64,000 bases of DNA, taken from assembly GCA_032768795.1 (NCBI GenBank), contig CP136498.1, positions 248,001-312,000 on the forward strand, given 5' to 3'. This document shows positions 12,630 to 24,353 of the stretch, in pieces. Source of the stretch: Tremella fuciformis (lineage: Eukaryota; Basidiomycota; Tremellomycetes; Tremellales; Tremellaceae). The first letter of the stretch is position 1, and every line of letters begins with the position of its first letter. The notes beneath the pieces were generated by a model, which was not told the origin of the DNA, ran no database searches, and was given only the letters and a program-made list of their open reading frames with translations. The position numbers were made by a program, and so were the translations under genes.

Positions 12630-13287
12630 ATGGCCGAATCCAACATGAGCACTAGTAGTATCATCTCTCCCTCTTCTCTCGTCGGCTCTCGTGGCACTCT
12701 CCCCGACGGATCACTCTCTTTCTCCTCGTATAACGCCGAGACCGCCATGGCTGTCGGAGCTTACGCCTCCCACCTCAAGAGCGTCGTCTCGGCTCAGCAC
12801 ACGATCATGTCAGAGATCGGACCTGCGGCGGGTCTCAACTCGGTACACGACCAGCTCGCAGCGATTGTGGGCACTCTGAGTGACCAGGGCGGTTGGAGGT
12901 CCCTCGTGGAAGCGCAATCGGCCGCGTTCGCAAAGGAAAGGCTCATGGGAATCATGAGCCTATGCAATGCGGGCCTCGAGGCAATCAAGGCTGCCGAGCG
13001 TGATGCAAAGGACGACAAGATCTCCAAGCTTCAGGAGCGAGTTTCGCGGCTCCAGGAGGAGAATCTCGAGCTGGCAGCGGCAAGAGACGAGGCCGAGGCG
13101 CTGGTCAAGGAGAAGCAGGAATCACTCGATGACGCCGAGATCGCGCTCAAAGGTTTTCAAGCTTTCGTCGACAAGGTAAGCAGTGCGCGACGAAGAAACG
13201 GGTCGCTTCACGCTCAATCCGTACTAGGTTGTCGCCGAGGCAGGTGGCCTGACCCAGGCCGTCAGCAAGAAGAGAAAGCAGACGTGA
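12630..13287 (+). CDS. Small coiled-coil protein with basic C-terminus, two exons, 201 aa
   Basis: Exons 12630-13175 and 13228-13287, with a 52-nt intron that starts GTAAGC, ends TACTAG and has phase 0. The start is the ATG in the context ACAATGGC. The protein begins with a Ser-rich segment. The middle is helical: residues about 105-180 form a heptad-like charged stretch (SKLQERVSRLQEENLELAAA and following) predicted as a coiled coil. The last residues, after the intron, are basic (SKKRKQT) and could be a nuclear localisation signal. I do not recognise the family. It has no paralogue in this window and lies alone among repeats, but the splice sites, start context and codon use make it one of the better supported genes here. 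Confidence 0.75.
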
Positions 13288-15084
13288 AAGCCCCTTTTCG
13301 ACCGAAGGCAAGCAATCGTCGGCATTCGTCGGGTCACGTACGTGCACCCTACCTCTATACCCACGACGGATCTTGACAGCAGGAACCTCGATGGACACAG
13401 CCATGATGCGTCACGATGTGTCACGCCGCCAGCTCGGCCGGTCTCGTCTCCGTCCCAGTCAGCCTGTCCGGTGCGGATCACATGAGCGCGTGGTGTGATC
13501 GATTTCAGTGGGAGGAAAGTCTTAAGCGCAATGCGTTATATGTGCGCAGTGAATTTTCCAGAGGGTCTCCAACGTAGAGTCTGCCCGGACGCGTCGTGTT
13601 GTTATGCGGACGTACTGCGGTCAACGACGCCACTTATGAACCGATCGAAATTCCATTTCCCTTGGAACAAACAAGTGCAAGCAAGGTGAGGGAAGATCGC
13701 ACATCACCAAACTTATAGCTCATAGGAGGGACAGGTACCTCGGAACCCGATCCATCCATCGCCTGCAAGGAAAATGTTGCAATTTCGAGTAGTAGGACAG
13801 AGGAAAGGGGAGGACGGGAGGCGGTTCGGCAACACGACATCGCTGTATGCGCTGGTGGCGCCGACAAGCTCTCCTTCCCTGGGGTGCCAGGACCGTACTC
13901 TCATCTCCATGCATGAGAGACAGTCCAATTAATATCCATGACTTGGTCTGCAAGCCCAAGACGTCCCCTCCGTGAAGGGGATGGCGGCCTTGGTGGACCG
14001 CCGGCGGTTCCTCGCTTTCCTCGGAGGACGGGCCAACGGGCCGATTTGGAAACTGTCGGTCGGATTGGTAAAGCAATGATGTGTGGCATGGTCGTGGTCT
14101 TCTGTGCTGCAAGACCGGATGCCATGCTGATCACGGTCCACCGCGCCTACTGGCTGTTGAGCAGGCCGGCAGGTTCGTCCAGAATTGGGGCGTACTCCTT
14201 CGCGGGCAAGATCACGCTGGCGGAGATCACCCGTGGGGTCTCCCACATGCTCACATATGATCTCCTGCCTGTGCACGCAGTCCGCGCGCAGACGGTGGGC
14301 CCGCAATCAGTTTTGTCTTGTCTTCTCGAGCAGAGCGAGCGATCAATTGAGCGATACAGCTCACCCGTGTCGTGATCTTTTGTCGACAGTCTTCATGCTG
14401 AGCGCTTTTCACGCAGAGAAACCCCAATGTTCTCTCCAAAGAAGCAGGACGAAGAGCGTGTGAATCAGCCATTCGAAGCGATGTTTGCACAGCGGGGTCC
14501 AGGTGCATCATGTGGCCCAGTTTGAGTCTGAACGGTTGGAGGGCGGTGGGTGAGGAAAGGGCCCGGGGGGGGGGGGGGGAAGAGGCCTTGTTCGGATAGA
14601 AGAATTCAGGTTCGTATGCTCACTGTCCCAGTGAGCACCCAGGTCGATCGTCCCATCCGCTGCCACAGAGCTCGCAGGAGTCTTCCAGCTCTGCACGGGT
14701 GATGGAGACAAGCGAACAGCGTATTGGAATTCGAAAGACGCTTTCTCTGGGCGTTTGGCCAGTTGCCCTTTTGCAAGTCGGGAGGGGAACTTGCGTACCT
14801 GGAGCCAAACATACGATCATTTGATCCTCCCGGCTGGCAAAAGCGTTCAGAAGGCGAGAAATAGACGCGAGAACTATACGGAACACACAACTATCTGACG
14901 GCGGCCGATGGTCCCCTGCAACCCCCATTGGGCCTGGGACGACCAACCGATCAACAAATGCGCTGCAAATCACGCCAAAGCCGCTTCGACGTGTATATCA
15001 ATCCTGATCAGTCGAGAGATGCCGCTGAGGAACTTCGCTCCGCGACATTCGATCCACCCCCTACCTGGACACAAACTGAAAAGT
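13288..15084. other. No supportable gene; one G homopolymer
   Basis: Overlapping open frames of up to about 145 codons occur on both strands at 13.6-14.4 kb, but none has a domain, a start context or splice sites I would defend. A 15-G run sits at 14565-14579. The right end grades into the first palindromic repeat array. Confidence 0.4.
14565..14579 (+). repeat. G15 homopolymer
   Basis: Fifteen consecutive G after GGGCCC. It is one of several G or C runs of 10 or more bases in this window. The exact length may be affected by sequencing. Confidence 0.8.
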
Positions 15085-15635
15085 TCTACACAGCACATTT
15101 GATTTCGAGTGGCCAAGCGGGATCAAAAATGGGCACTCGGAATCAAACTGAAAAGTCCTACACGTGAATTTGGTCCCGAGTGGCCAGCGGGGTCAAAAAT
15201 GGGCACTCGGAATCAAACTGAAAAGTCCTACACGTGAATTTGGTCCCGAGTGGCCAGCGGGATCAAAAATGGGCACTCGGAATCAAACTGAAAAGTCCGA
15301 ATTTGGTCCCGAGTGGCCAGCGGGGTCAAAAATGGGCACTCGGAATCAAACTGAAAAGTCCTACACGTGAATTTGGTCCCGAGTGGCCAGCGGGGTCAAA
15401 AATGGGCACTCGGAATCAAACTGAAAAGTCCTACACGTGAATTTGGTCCCGAGTGGCCAGCGGGGTCAAAATACGGGATCAAACTGAAAAGTCCTACACG
15501 TGAATTTGGTCCCGAGTGGCCAGCGGGGTCAAAATATGGCCACTCGGGATCAAAGTTCTACGCCACGCGATTCTGGTTCCGAGTGACCAGCGGGGTCAAA
15601 ATATGGCCACTCGGGACCAAATTGAAAAGTTCTAC
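15085..15635 (+). repeat. Palindromic repeat array R1
   Basis: About eight tandem units, mostly near 70 bp, each with a left arm like TTTGGTCCCGAGTGGCC, a spacer with GCGGGGTCAAAAATGG, a right arm like CACTCGGAATCAAAC and a joining segment GAAAAGTCCTACACGTG. Unit lengths vary, so the open frames across the array are repetitive and not genes. Units at the right end change toward the ATATGGCCACTCGGGATCAAA form seen in the 30.8-31.7 kb array. The joining segment reads GAAAAGTYC on the plus strand, so this array has the same orientation as the arrays at 21.4 and 30.8 kb. Confidence 0.9.
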
Positions 15636-16839
15636 TCGAGTACACCGGCGCTGGGCCGATCGCTCTCCTAAGATTGGGGCTCGCAATCACGGCGAAAATG
15701 GCGAGATCGAGCTGATGAGCGCGGCTCAGAACCAGGGAAGTGCCCAGTTTCGCACAGCATCCAGAGAGGACGACCACTTTAACGATGATGGCGGACACCG
15801 ATATAAGCCGTATCAGATATCTCATTATCGGGACGGAGAGCTCGGCCAGCCAGCGAGGATATAAGTGGAATCAAGAAGTCGCTATCTTTCTGGTTTTACT
15901 ACGCTAGGCATCTCCACATCAGGAGTGACAAAGTTTCCGATACCCTTCCTCTTCCATGGTCCAGACCAAAGAGAGTCTGCCTTGTCTTTTGCGCTGCCAT
16001 GGATCTGTCATCGTCGTGAGCGTCCCTTTACTTGAGCACAGGAGAGCACGATGAGAGCGCCAACAAGACCATACCCACGCCCAACCGGCTCTTCTGACCC
16101 CTCATCTGCTTCATCGCCGGTTGACCAGATGAAATTGCAAACGGGGTGGGGCTACCTACCTATCAAAGGGTGGTTCCAAGGATGCTGATGAGGCGAGTAG
16201 AGATCACAGCAGCGCAGTGTCAACCTGCGTATGCAGCCATACAATTACGATTGGTAACATCGATTTTGTGAGCAATAAAAGGTGTGCCAAAGATTGTCGA
16301 GGACAGAGCCCAGTCCTTGCTTCAGCCTCGTCCATGACAGGCCGCAATACGCAAGATTTACCAGATCGAAAGATTGTCCCGTCCGAGCTCGCCGCAACTT
16401 ACAAAGACGATCGCGATTGGCGGAGGAGACCCCCCTCCCACCAACTGGAACCATGCCGAAAGACACATCATTCATTCCGTCTCGAGAGAGATGCTCGCTG
16501 CCGTCTACCGTCAGCCTGTATGCCGACTCGGTTAATGGAGTCAGTAGACCGATTGACCTCTTTGTCCAAAGCTCACTTGCTTCCACTTGATTCGTTGGAC
16601 GGTCAGAGCGCCGGGTCTGGGCAGCGGTCGGGCCATCGGCGATTCCAGCCGCAGTGCCGTTCCGACAAATAGGATCCTCCGGGATAGGCATCGGCACCTT
16701 CGCAACGATGCGATCAGAGAGCCAAGAGCTCGGGGGTGGGCATAACGGATGAGGAGGCAGATGGATCGCAGGCTAGACCTGCCTTGCGAGGAAATCCCAT
16801 TCCTGCCATCACCGCCACAGTCCACGCACCTCACCTCAC
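15636..16839. other. Intergenic, no gene seen
   Basis: Open frames here overlap on opposite strands and none has supporting structure. The segment just after the array carries a plus-strand frame to 15864 that simply continues out of the repeat. Nothing else is identified. Confidence 0.4.
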
Positions 16840-17006
16840 TATTACACAACGATGAGAGCTATGCATTCGGTCTCTCTGGAACACTGTCCATATGTAATAT
16901 CGCTCTGACAGCCTGTGCACGACTGGTCGCTTATGTTCTGATTATCCTGCAGCTCATCCTGCCCAAAGGGGCAATTCTCATCGTATGAGGCGCCTATTGT
17001 TCAACA
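16840..17006 (-). mobile_element. Solo LTR of the copia family, with CTCAC target duplication
   Basis: This 167-bp sequence resembles the reverse complement of the 156-bp LTR of the full copia element at 40262-45938. Shared landmarks are TTACACAACGATGAGAGC, then GGCAATTCT and finally CCTATTGTTCAACA. It is flanked by CTCAC at 16835-16839 and 17007-17011, a perfect 5-bp duplication. Left by LTR-LTR recombination of an older insertion. Confidence 0.85.
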
Positions 17007-19511
17007 CTCACGCCTGGCTATTCTTGGTATCTGGGACGTTAAAAGTAGTTGTGCTCAAGTTTGCATTGAATGGTCTAGTTTAATTTAGTGTTCGAGTGAC
17101 CACAGCTGGGGCGAGAGGACGGAAGGGGAAGGGTCTGTGTGTGTGATATTTTGATAGCGGAAAAGATGAGTGACACTTTGGCTCGTTCTCAACAGGTATC
17201 ACGACCGTAGGTACCCGATTGCTTCATCATCAAAACAAGAAATGGAGCCCAAGCAACAACGAACTTCGAGCCCAAGCCAGAAACAATGACCGCAAAGTCG
17301 TTTGCTTCGCCGTAAATCAGGAGATCCGCGTGTACTGGCAAGACCGGAAGAAGAAGCCCGACTGACAAGCCGCAAGCAATGCTTTGGGAGCGAAACTCGC
17401 ATCAGATCATCGCATCGATGATTACCGATAGGTGCGAGACGTTCCAGCTCAACTGGGCAAGCCATGCATCCCAGCCGGCGGCATCGGCATCGGTATCTGC
17501 GCCTGCCGTATCGACGACCCTCACGTCCGTGGATCGTATGGATCACCGGCTCCAGTCGATCTATGCAAGACTGTGCGAGACTCTTCTGGTCCAGAATTTT
17601 CGACCCCATCTCTGTGCTTCCTCGACAATCTAAGCCTTTGGCTCATTCGACCCTACTTGGTAAATCACGTAACAAGAGAGAGAGGGGGATCTGAGGGCAC
17701 TGGAGGACCCACGAGAATGAGGTCTTATTCTGTCATTCATCGCCATCCTGTGCAGGCAGCAGAGAAGAGGTCCATTAGACTCGCCCCGCAGCTTCAGAGG
17801 GACTTTGTAGAGCTTGTAGCCGGTCCGGTCGTTCCCGCCCTGAGCGGGCCCGTGCAAGCTCTTTCCGCCACATCTTGCAGACAGACGGAGATAGCAAGGT
17901 GCCGCGAAGCTTATCGACCTGATCTCTCTTGCAATGGGACAAGAACCGGTGCGGATCTGTTCAGAGGCGATTGCACGCGATTCGGACAAGCTGGCGAGTT
18001 CCAGGACCACCCTAGGTCCGCCAAATAATCGGCTTTCCGAGCCACCCTCTCGCCGCCACCCGCGAGTCACGACCATACATTCCGGTCATCCAAGCGGTGC
18101 TCCACGCACCACCGGGGCAATGGGGAGTGAAACGACCTTGGTATTCTCGGGAACGATGATGAAACAGCCCGAATCGGATCCGCCACTTGACATTGTCGCA
18201 GCGTGCGTCTCTTGCATTTTAATATTGCAAGGCGGGGCTGAGTCGAGCTAGCTCGCTGTGTCTGGTTCCACTATTCATGCTGCCGAGTCATGCCCAAATA
18301 GGCGCGCTGGCCCGGACCTCACTCGGACCCACTCTTCTCTCTCAGGTTCTGCCCAAACGAGCGGCGCACGCCCACGACGCAGCTCTCGCTCGGCGCACCG
18401 TACCGCTCCCGCCTGAGGCCTGTAGCGGCTCCGTGGTCTAAGGGGATTGCCCATCCCCGTGCCTCTCTTGCGGATCTCTTCCTCGTCCGACTGGCCTGCA
18501 TCAGTAGCCAGACATGCGCTACGAAGCCAAGGCGTCATCACGACCAGGGAGGGAGCTCAACACGTATAGCCTCGATGCCTAATCTGCGACAACAAGGGCG
18601 ACACTCCCTTCCCCCTTCCCTCTTACGATAACGCCGCAAACCTCCTTCAACATTGCCTTGCGACGGTCACAACGCCGCCATTGCTATTGGGTCCATTACT
18701 CTGAAGTTGACCGCAGGTTGCAATTTGTGCAGCACGCTGTATGCTATCGACAACTGGCGGATCATTCGAATAGACGATGCAAGAGCGTCTTGATCGCAGT
18801 TCGGCTGTCGATCGCTCGTCATTAATCGTACATTGACAGAGTGGATCGCGATGAACGTGTTCTCCTGTAGGTCCGTACAGGAGCATGTGGCCAAACCCCA
18901 CGATTGTACAATGTGAATGCGAGTACATGAATCGGACAGGCAGATGATTGGAGCCGTGACCAGCATAGGACCAGACCTGAGCGCCGGAAGCATGGGCATT
19001 TGCATGTCACCCGGAAGGGGGGCGGTGTTCCAATACGAGCGCTGTGTGTCCCGCTGCCTCAAGAAAGGGGGTTGGGTGGGTGAGGGGCGCCGGCTGCTTC
19101 TACTGCATTCGCCGGCTGTCCGCTGTGCTTGCCTTGGTGCAATAGACTAGTTCAACGTGAGGCTCGCCTCCCAAGCGTCTGGCAACGCCGCAGGGAGATG
19201 AGCGTGGCGAATTCCAGAGCTGTCGAGCCTTGAACGAACTGGCTGAGCTGAAATACAACATCGTTTGTGACACCCGTACTGTTATTCCGTCTGTGCAATC
19301 TGGAAACGTGCCGTACGGACGTGCCACACGGCCCGGCATCTCCTCATACATCGTGATCGTCGTCGATGTCATCCAGGGGGTTTCTCTGATCATGATCCGG
19401 TAAAAACGATTATGGTCTTCCCCGCAGAGCCGAGTCGACCCTGGCGGAGCTGACAAGATGCCTACGATGCTCTACCGAATACATGGCGGAACTTTACCAC
19501 CGTAGGATCCT
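17007..19511. other. Intergenic, no gene seen
   Basis: Open frames on both strands at 17.2-18.3 kb overlap heavily and show no domain. I could not find a defensible exon chain in this stretch. Confidence 0.35.
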
Positions 19512-20113
19512 CTTGGTGCGAATGGCCATTTCTGATCCCGCCTGGCCACTCGGGATCAAATTCGCGCGGCCACTTTTAGGACTTTTCAGTTTGATCCCGA
19601 GTGGTCATTTTTGGTCCCGTTTGGCCACTCGGAATCAAATTTGCGCGTTGGCATTTTATAGAACTTTTCAATTTGATCCCGAGTGGCCGTTTCTGATCCC
19701 GCCTGGCCACTCGGGATCAAATTCGCGTGGCCACTTTTAGGACTTTTCAGTTTGATCCCGAGTGGTCATTTTTGGTCCCGTTTGGCCACTCGGAATCAAA
19801 TTTGCGCGTTGACTTTTCAATTTGATCCCGAGTGGCCATTTCTGATCCCGCCTGGCCACTCGGGATCAAATTCGCGTGGCCACTTTTAGGACTTTTCAGT
19901 TTGATCCCGAGTGGTCATTTTTGGTCCCGTTTGGCCACTCAGAATCAAATTTGCGCGTTGGCATTTTTATAGAACTTTTCAATTTGATCCCGAGTGGCCA
20001 TCTTTGATCCCGCTTGGCCACTCGGTATTGCGCGTTGGCATTTTATAGAACTTTTCAATTTGATCCCGAGTGGCCATCTTTGATCCCGCTTGGCCTCTCG
20101 GTATCAAATTGAA
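19512..20113 (-). repeat. Palindromic repeat array R2, opposite orientation
   Basis: About nine units of the palindromic family. The joining segment reads GAACTTTTCAATTTGATCCC, the reverse complement of the joining segment in the arrays at 15.1, 21.4 and 30.8 kb, so this array is inverted relative to them. Two unit types alternate: one joined by ATAGAACTTTTC and GCGCGTTGGCA, the other by GTGGCCACTTTTAGGACTTTTC. The alternation indicates amplification of a two-unit block. Confidence 0.9.
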
Positions 20114-20139
20114 GAAACCTTTGTCGCGCACCGACACAT

Positions 20140-21090
20140 GGGCCGCTCGTTCGTACTTCGTCAACAGGCGCATCGCGCGCGAGCATGGCGGCGAATTGAC
20201 TGCTCGCAGCACAGACGGCGCGGGCGCAACGTTCATAGTTCGCACATCGATGTGCTGCGACCCGACGCCAAGTCGCCGCAGAATCTATCGGTGTTGCGGC
20301 CCCTTCGATTGCAACCTCTGCGGAGAGGTACGCGACTCAACTGTGTTGCCTCTCGCTCAGCCCGACAAGTCTCGCCGGGGGTCTCTTCGATCGAACCGGG
20401 CGTCCATTCTCATTAACTGGTACCGGTGACATTTCGGGCGGCTCTTCTCTCCACGCCCATCTGTCTTTGACCAAGCATTGTCAAGAGCTTGCGTGACGGC
20501 GCGCAAGATTCTGAGACCGCTTTGCGGTGTCTTTGCATCTGCTGCGCTACCTTACCACGGCGCGGGTGCCCGGTTTGCACATCTGCCTGGTACACAGCGA
20601 CGCCAACAATGTGCGCGTGATGGTGGACCGGAGTTGTGGCAATCTGCTCGAAGATCAGCCCTTGCTCCTCCAGGACATCTTTCGGCCTAGAGCGCGCACG
20701 TGCGACGTTTCAACGATTTTCACAAGATGGGGGAGAACTACCGGTTGGTTTGAGCCGACCACATTCGCCTCTCGCCCGAGCTGCAGGTGGAGCCCATCAG
20801 CTTTTCCCGCGTCTCGCTCTGGGCACGCGGACCGCAGTAGTTCTGGCCTTTCGGTTGCTTGCCGCCGCGCCTGGGTTACTTGGTGCCTGAGCAGGTGAAC
20901 CAATTCTACGCCGGCGCCAGCCTTGTGCGATGCGACCTGTATAGCTTCGGCGTGGTGCTTTTCCGCTTGCTCACGATACGCATGTCGGCACGCTCGTGCA
21001 TCAGGTCATGCACGAGCCAATCCCAGCTGTCCCCAGCTTGGCACCGCGCCAACCTACGTTGCTGTCCTCTCGGGCGGACGCGATGAGGCA
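20140..21090 (+). pseudogene. Remnants resembling a bacterial-type hybrid sensor kinase
   Basis: Two separate pieces read like parts of multidomain sensor kinases. At about 20150-20262 a frame gives RRIAREHGGELTARSTDGAG followed by ATFIVRT, the pattern of the C-terminal G2 box of a histidine kinase ATPase domain. At about 20869-20976 another frame gives LGYLVPEQ, then DLYSFGVVLFRLLT, the pattern of the Ser/Thr kinase C-lobe found at the N-terminus of such proteins. About 10 bp later the next frame gives VHQVMHEPIPAVPSLAP, the expected continuation, so a frameshift lies between. The order (histidine kinase end, then Ser/Thr kinase start) fits two neighbouring copies or a rearranged one. Fungal group X histidine kinases share this architecture, so transfer from bacteria is not required. 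Motif-level evidence only; no intact frame. Confidence 0.45.
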
Positions 21091-21362
21091 AAGACGTCAA
21101 CGCTCGTCCCAAAAGTGACATCGACGTGGCCGACACCCTGAGTCGCATCGCTTGTGGAAGCGACGTGCCAGCGCCGCCTGCAAGGCTCGCCCCCCTCGGG
21201 CAGCAATCTTGTTCCGAAGCGTTGCTCTAAGCCTGCGACAGCGAGCGCCGCGACGGTGGCGAGTTAATATCCTTGAGAGGCGGCTCATTGCACGATCGTT
21301 GCGGATGCTGGTGACTCGACCCTCCAAGCAAAGCGCGCTGCATGCCGAGGGTCTCGAGAAAC

Positions 21363-21838
21363 TTTCCAATTTGATTCCGAGTGACCAGCGCAGTCAAAAT
21401 ATGGCCACTGCGCGCTGCATGCCGAGGGTCTCGAGAAACTTTCCAATTTGATTCCGAGTGACCAGCGCAGTCAAAATATGGCCACTCGGAGTCAAATTGA
21501 AAGTAGATGAGTGGCCAGCGGGGTCAAAATATGGCCACTCGGAGTCAAATTGAAAGTAGATGTCTTTCGATTTGATACCGAGTGGTCAGCGGCATCAAAT
21601 TATGGCCACTCGGAGTCAAATTGAAAGTAGATGTCTTCCGATTTGATCCCGAGTGGCCAGCGGCATCAAATTATGGCCACTCGGAGTCAAATTGAAAGTA
21701 GATGTCTTTCGATTTGATCCCGAGTGGCCAGCGGCATCAAATTATGACCACTCGGAGTCAAATTGAAAGTAGATGTCTTTCGATTTGATCCCGAGTGGCC
21801 AGCGGCATCAAAATATGGTCACTCGGGATCAAATTGAA
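21363..21838 (+). repeat. Palindromic repeat array R3
   Basis: About seven units, mostly near 70 bp, of the form GATTTGATCCCGAGTGGCC, AGCGGCATCAAATTATGG, CCACTCGGAGTCAAATTG and AAAGTAGATGTCTTTC. The first two units are joined by a different segment (CGCGCTGCATGCCGAGGG). The array ends about 90 bp before the start codon of the gene at 21925. Confidence 0.9.
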
Positions 21839-21924
21839 GACATCCGATGTAATTTGATTTAGGTTCCTCCGGGTGAACTCTCTCTCTCTCTTTCGCCCTC
21901 GTTTCATCCAGATTACTATTGCGT

Positions 21925-22592
21925 ATGCCCCCCAAAAAGGACACTCGGCCCGTGGCCATCCCCAAGCCGGGCGGGCCTCCCGGTACGTACATCATGGTCA
22001 AGACCGACACGTCCGCTCGATCTAGGTATCCTTCCGAGCAGCTCACCGGTCGGCAGCGCGCGAAAGGCACAGGCAACGGTCGTCCTTGTGGGCGACCCAG
22101 AAAGCAAGTCGTCGTCTTGCCACTTGAAGCTCCCGGTGGTGAAGAGGTCCTTCAGGGTCATCTAGCCCTTCGCGAATCGGTGACAGACGTCGAGGTCGAG
22201 GCTAATCGAGCGCCGGGAGCAAGAAACAGCTCTCGACCAGATTCTCATTCCCCTTACCGTGCATCACCTCTCATCTCATCATCGAACCCCCACCCCAGCT
22301 CCCAGCTGTCGCAAGACGTTTCGGTCACTTGGCAGGATGACGGTCTCGACCCCTTCGACCAATCACCTCTGCGGTACCACGATGAGGAGAGTCGGAATCA
22401 AAACGGAGACGAGGCGGTGTCTGCGGCTCACAATGGAGGACCCTGCTCGAGACTCAGCGACGAGACTTCCGGGTCGACTATACTACCGCCGCATCCGCTG
22501 AGTGCAGGCGAGTCGGATCGGAACAACCGGCTTACTCTGGCCCTCAAGCTCGCCATGTACGACCCAAAGTGGGCTTACAACTGCCTCGGACC
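21925..22592 (+). CDS. AT-hook-like protein of unknown function, first exon
   Basis: Open from ATG 21925 (MPPKKDTRPVAIPKPGG) through about 222 codons to a GTGAGC donor at 22593; without splicing a TGA follows at 22594. The N-terminal 60 residues are basic and contain NGRPCGRPRKQV near residue 55, an AT-hook-like minor-groove DNA-binding motif. The rest is Ser/Pro/Asp-rich and probably disordered, ending with LTLALKLAMYDPKWAYNCLG. Two acceptors are possible, after 22668 and after 22685, each followed by an open Pro/Arg/Leu-rich stretch to about 22865, so the 3' end is unresolved. A nuclear role is suggested only by the hook motif. The gene directly follows a palindromic repeat array. Confidence 0.55.
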
Positions 22593-24175
22593 GTGAGCCG
22601 AGTGTCCAGTCGAGGTGAGTCGGGGTTGTGGTACATGAGCGGACCGGACGAGCAGACTGACGGATCAGGTTTTCTTCTTTCACAGTGTTCCCCCCCTCGC
22701 CATCTGTTGTCTTCCCCCTCGCCATCTTACCCGATTCCCGAGGAAGACTCGACTCGCAATACCCTCATTTGATCTCAATGCGCCGCCTCGCCCCCCTCGC
22801 CTCCTTCTCGTCGCTTGCTCCTCCCACGCTCGCGACAAGGTATGCTCCGCAGACCCGGTCTAAATAAGGGCACGCGCCAATCCACCTGTGCCACCGCCAC
22901 CGCCGTGGTGGTCGTCATCATCAAATCCAGATGGCAGAGCAATCGATTCCATCTCTCCTGGAATGAGTCGTGGCGAGACGTGCGCAAGCCGTTCACAACT
23001 TGATCATATGTTACACCGCCTACCACAAGTTGCGTTCAAAAGCTCTGGGATTCGTGTCAGGTCGTCGTTGCGCCTGCGGGTAGAGAAGTCGAAGAAACAC
23101 GTGCTCGACGATGGCCCCATAGACTCGAAGACTTCAGAAGCCGAACATGCGATTTATGAGGCCGTTGTGGGGTGCATGCATAGATGACAAGCGTAAACAG
23201 TGATGATCATTTCTTATCTCGAACAGCAAAAATTTCAAGCGTCTCTGGCAGACACCGCCCGGCATCTTGACCAGTGCACAAGGCATCAGTGCTTTTCAAT
23301 GTCGCGTGACCATCGTCATCCAGCATATCTCTGAATGTGCGGGTCCGCGTCATACCGTATTGGCGATAGGCTAAGCGACTCCATGCGCTGGCATTTGACG
23401 TCAGGGCATCTGATTGGACGGAGACGCATGGAGAGAGCAAATGTCCGTGCGGGGGCCTGGCAGTTTGGTGTCAGCGACTCCGACCCGTCCTCGTCCTCGA
23501 TCTGAGGATGCGATCTGAAAACACGCACAACACTGACAGATAGACCCAACCTCGCACGCTGCATGGATGTCTCCTGGTGTGTTGAAGAGCTAGTCTCGGT
23601 CCGTGACCTAATCGGTCATTTGGTGGGACGAGTCGTGATTGTGACTGACGTGGTCACACCTGTAGGATACGCCGCCTCGTGAGAGCTCGGAGCTCGCAGC
23701 CCTCAGCTTCCCGTGCGAACTCGACTCGACACGACTAGGGAGGGATACCAGGAAGGGTGAGCCGCGCATGACGAGATCTAATGAGGCGGAAACGGGCAGA
23801 GTGGACGCGATCAGAGGACTCAGAGAAAGAGAGAGAGGGCCCTCCGGGGAGGAGAGGGGCAGTTTCGCTGGGATTGGCAGCGACATCGTATGTCGCGTCA
23901 TCGCAAGTGGTCTTGTACGTGCAAACCAAGGGATGTATGTTCTGTGTACACGTCGGCCGGTGAGTGTGGGGTGCGAACGGTTGTCTGCCCCGTGGCTGAC
24001 ATTCACTCTTCCGCCCGTTTGCTGCGTTAGCGGCGACATGTCAAAAATCCCGTCCACGACTGTACATGGAGAGAACAAGCGTAGATCTTGATCGCGGATG
24101 ACAGTGCACAACAGAAGGATAAGAGATCGAGCAACAATCAGAGCACAAGTCTTCCCGCGGCGACCGATTCCGGAC
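22593..24175. other. Possible 3' exons of the AT-hook-like gene, then intergenic
   Basis: Up to about 23190 there are plus-strand open stretches that could be further exons of the gene beginning at 21925, including one at 22888-23187 ending in a Lys/Glu/Ala-rich segment, but I could not choose a splice pattern. From 23.2 kb to the solo LTR at 24176 nothing is supportable. Confidence 0.35.
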
Positions 24176-24353
24176 TGTTACACAACGATGAGAGCTATGC
24201 ATTCGTCCCTCTCTGCAGCTCTGTACATATATGAGCCATCGCTCTGGCAGCCTGTGCGTGGCCGCTCGTTCATGGTCTTATTGTCCTACTCCGCATCCTT
24301 CCTAAAGAGGCAATTCTGACCCAATGAGGCGTCCTCGGAGCCTATGTTCAACA
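24176..24353 (-). mobile_element. Solo LTR of the copia family
   Basis: This 178-bp sequence begins TGTTACACAACGATGAGAGC and ends GTTCAACA, matching the reverse complement of the active copia LTR with differences and extra sequence in the middle. Flanks are CGGAC (24171-24175) and CGGAG (24354-24358), a 5-bp duplication with one mismatch. Confidence 0.8.

Noticed and set aside
15085..21838. CRISPR-like array impression of the regularly spaced repeats
   Set aside because: Units are contiguous palindromic satellites with no unique spacers and no cas genes, in a eukaryotic context.
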